Assembly: GCA_001564255.1 (NCBI GenBank)
Contig: LKNC01000190.1
Location: 1 to 5,580 of the forward strand
Length of the DNA stretch: 5,580 nucleotides
Reading direction: 5' to 3'
Source of the DNA: Natrialbaceae archaeon Tc-Br11_E2g1
Lineage (GTDB): Archaea > Halobacteriota > Halobacteria > Halobacteriales > Natrialbaceae
The notes beneath the pieces were generated by a model that made no database searches, was not told the DNA's origin, and was given only the letters and a program-made list of their open reading frames with translations. How positions within the stretch are numbered: the stretch's first letter is position 1; each line of letters starts with the position of its first letter. The position numbers were made by a program, and so were the translations under genes. Below, one piece after another: positions 5,271 to 5,580 of this stretch.

Positions 5271-5580
5271 GCGGTGTCGGTATTCGCGGCGACGATCCCG
5301 CCGAGAGCGCCGAAGACGGCAGGGAACACGATCCCGGCCAGCAAGATCGCCGGGAGGAGTTCCGGCTGGCCGTTGAAACTGCTGCCGAGTGCCTCCGCCG
5401 AGACCCGAAACACTACCGCACCGATCGCCGAAAGCACCAGGTACGACGGGAGGACGAACACGCCGGCGACCGCACCGTCGGCCGTCTCGGTGACACCTCG
5501 CGAACGGCCGACAGCCAGCCCGGAAGCGACCAGAAGCGCCATGGGTATCAGGTACAAAAGCGGCGTGAACCCATCACCGC
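5264..5580 (-). CDS. Membrane protein of unknown function, C-terminal part (partial)
   Basis: The minus-strand frame ends with TGA at 5264-5266 and is open to the right edge of the window, so the start lies outside. About 104 residues are visible, beginning DGFTPLLYLIPMALLVASG. A TTG at 5557 and an ATG at 5542 lie in frame, but the open sequence upstream (DGFTPLL) continues naturally into the first hydrophobic segment, so I treat the gene as truncated by the window. Three membrane segments are visible, at roughly 7-25, 38-60 and 73-95 of the visible part. GIVFPAVFGALGG lies in the last one. The layout is like small polytopic haloarchaeal membrane proteins of unknown role. I recognise no transport or catalytic motif. 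The 3' end overlaps the candidate folD terminator. Confidence 0.75.
   Translation of the reverse strand, partial: GDGFTPLLYLIPMALLVASGLAVGRSRGVTETADGAVAGVFVLPSYLVLSAIGAVVFRVSAEALGSSFNGQPELLPAILLAGIVFPAVFGALGGIVAANTDTAK

Overview
The window looks like a stretch of chromosome from a haloarchaeon (class Halobacteria). The evidence is high GC with strong third-position GC bias, aspartate/glutamate-rich soluble proteins (clearest in FolD), and near absence of Shine-Dalgarno sequences. Several ATG starts also lie about 26-29 bases downstream of an archaeal BRE/TATA-like box, the arrangement expected of leaderless or short-leader transcripts. I do not assign a species.

Layout from left to right. 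Positions 1-45 are the last 14 codons of a + strand gene entering from the left. Positions 122-871 (+) encode an unnamed membrane protein with about five membrane segments. It converges on mqo (971-2359, -), a malate:quinone oxidoreductase of the short type best known from Helicobacter and Campylobacter. A 20-base perfect palindrome lies between their 3' ends. Upstream of mqo is a gene-poor stretch of about 640 bases (2360-3002). It holds the mqo promoter, a cluster of small inverted repeats, an AT-richer patch, and a weak hint of a decayed TnpB-like zinc ribbon. Next come two small-family haloarchaeal genes, each with its own promoter: a 64-aa two-helix membrane protein (3003-3197, +) and a 302-aa single-pass membrane-anchored coiled-coil protein (3281-4189, +). 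folD (4283-5176, +) follows, encoding the bifunctional methylene-THF dehydrogenase/cyclohydrolase. It converges on the C-terminal part of another membrane protein (5264 to the right edge, -). The 87-base gap between those two holds two well-formed hairpins that look like transcription-termination structures.

The genes do not form one operon or one pathway. Mqo feeds electrons from malate into the menaquinone pool, and FolD runs one-carbon metabolism on tetrahydrofolate. The others are haloarchaeal proteins of unknown function. The promoter-like boxes and intergenic gaps suggest mostly single-gene transcription units. I see no CRISPR array, rRNA, tRNA, intact mobile element, toxin-antitoxin pair or defence locus. 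I found no convincing undescribed system: the points worth a second look are the intergenic structures and the lineage of the mqo gene.
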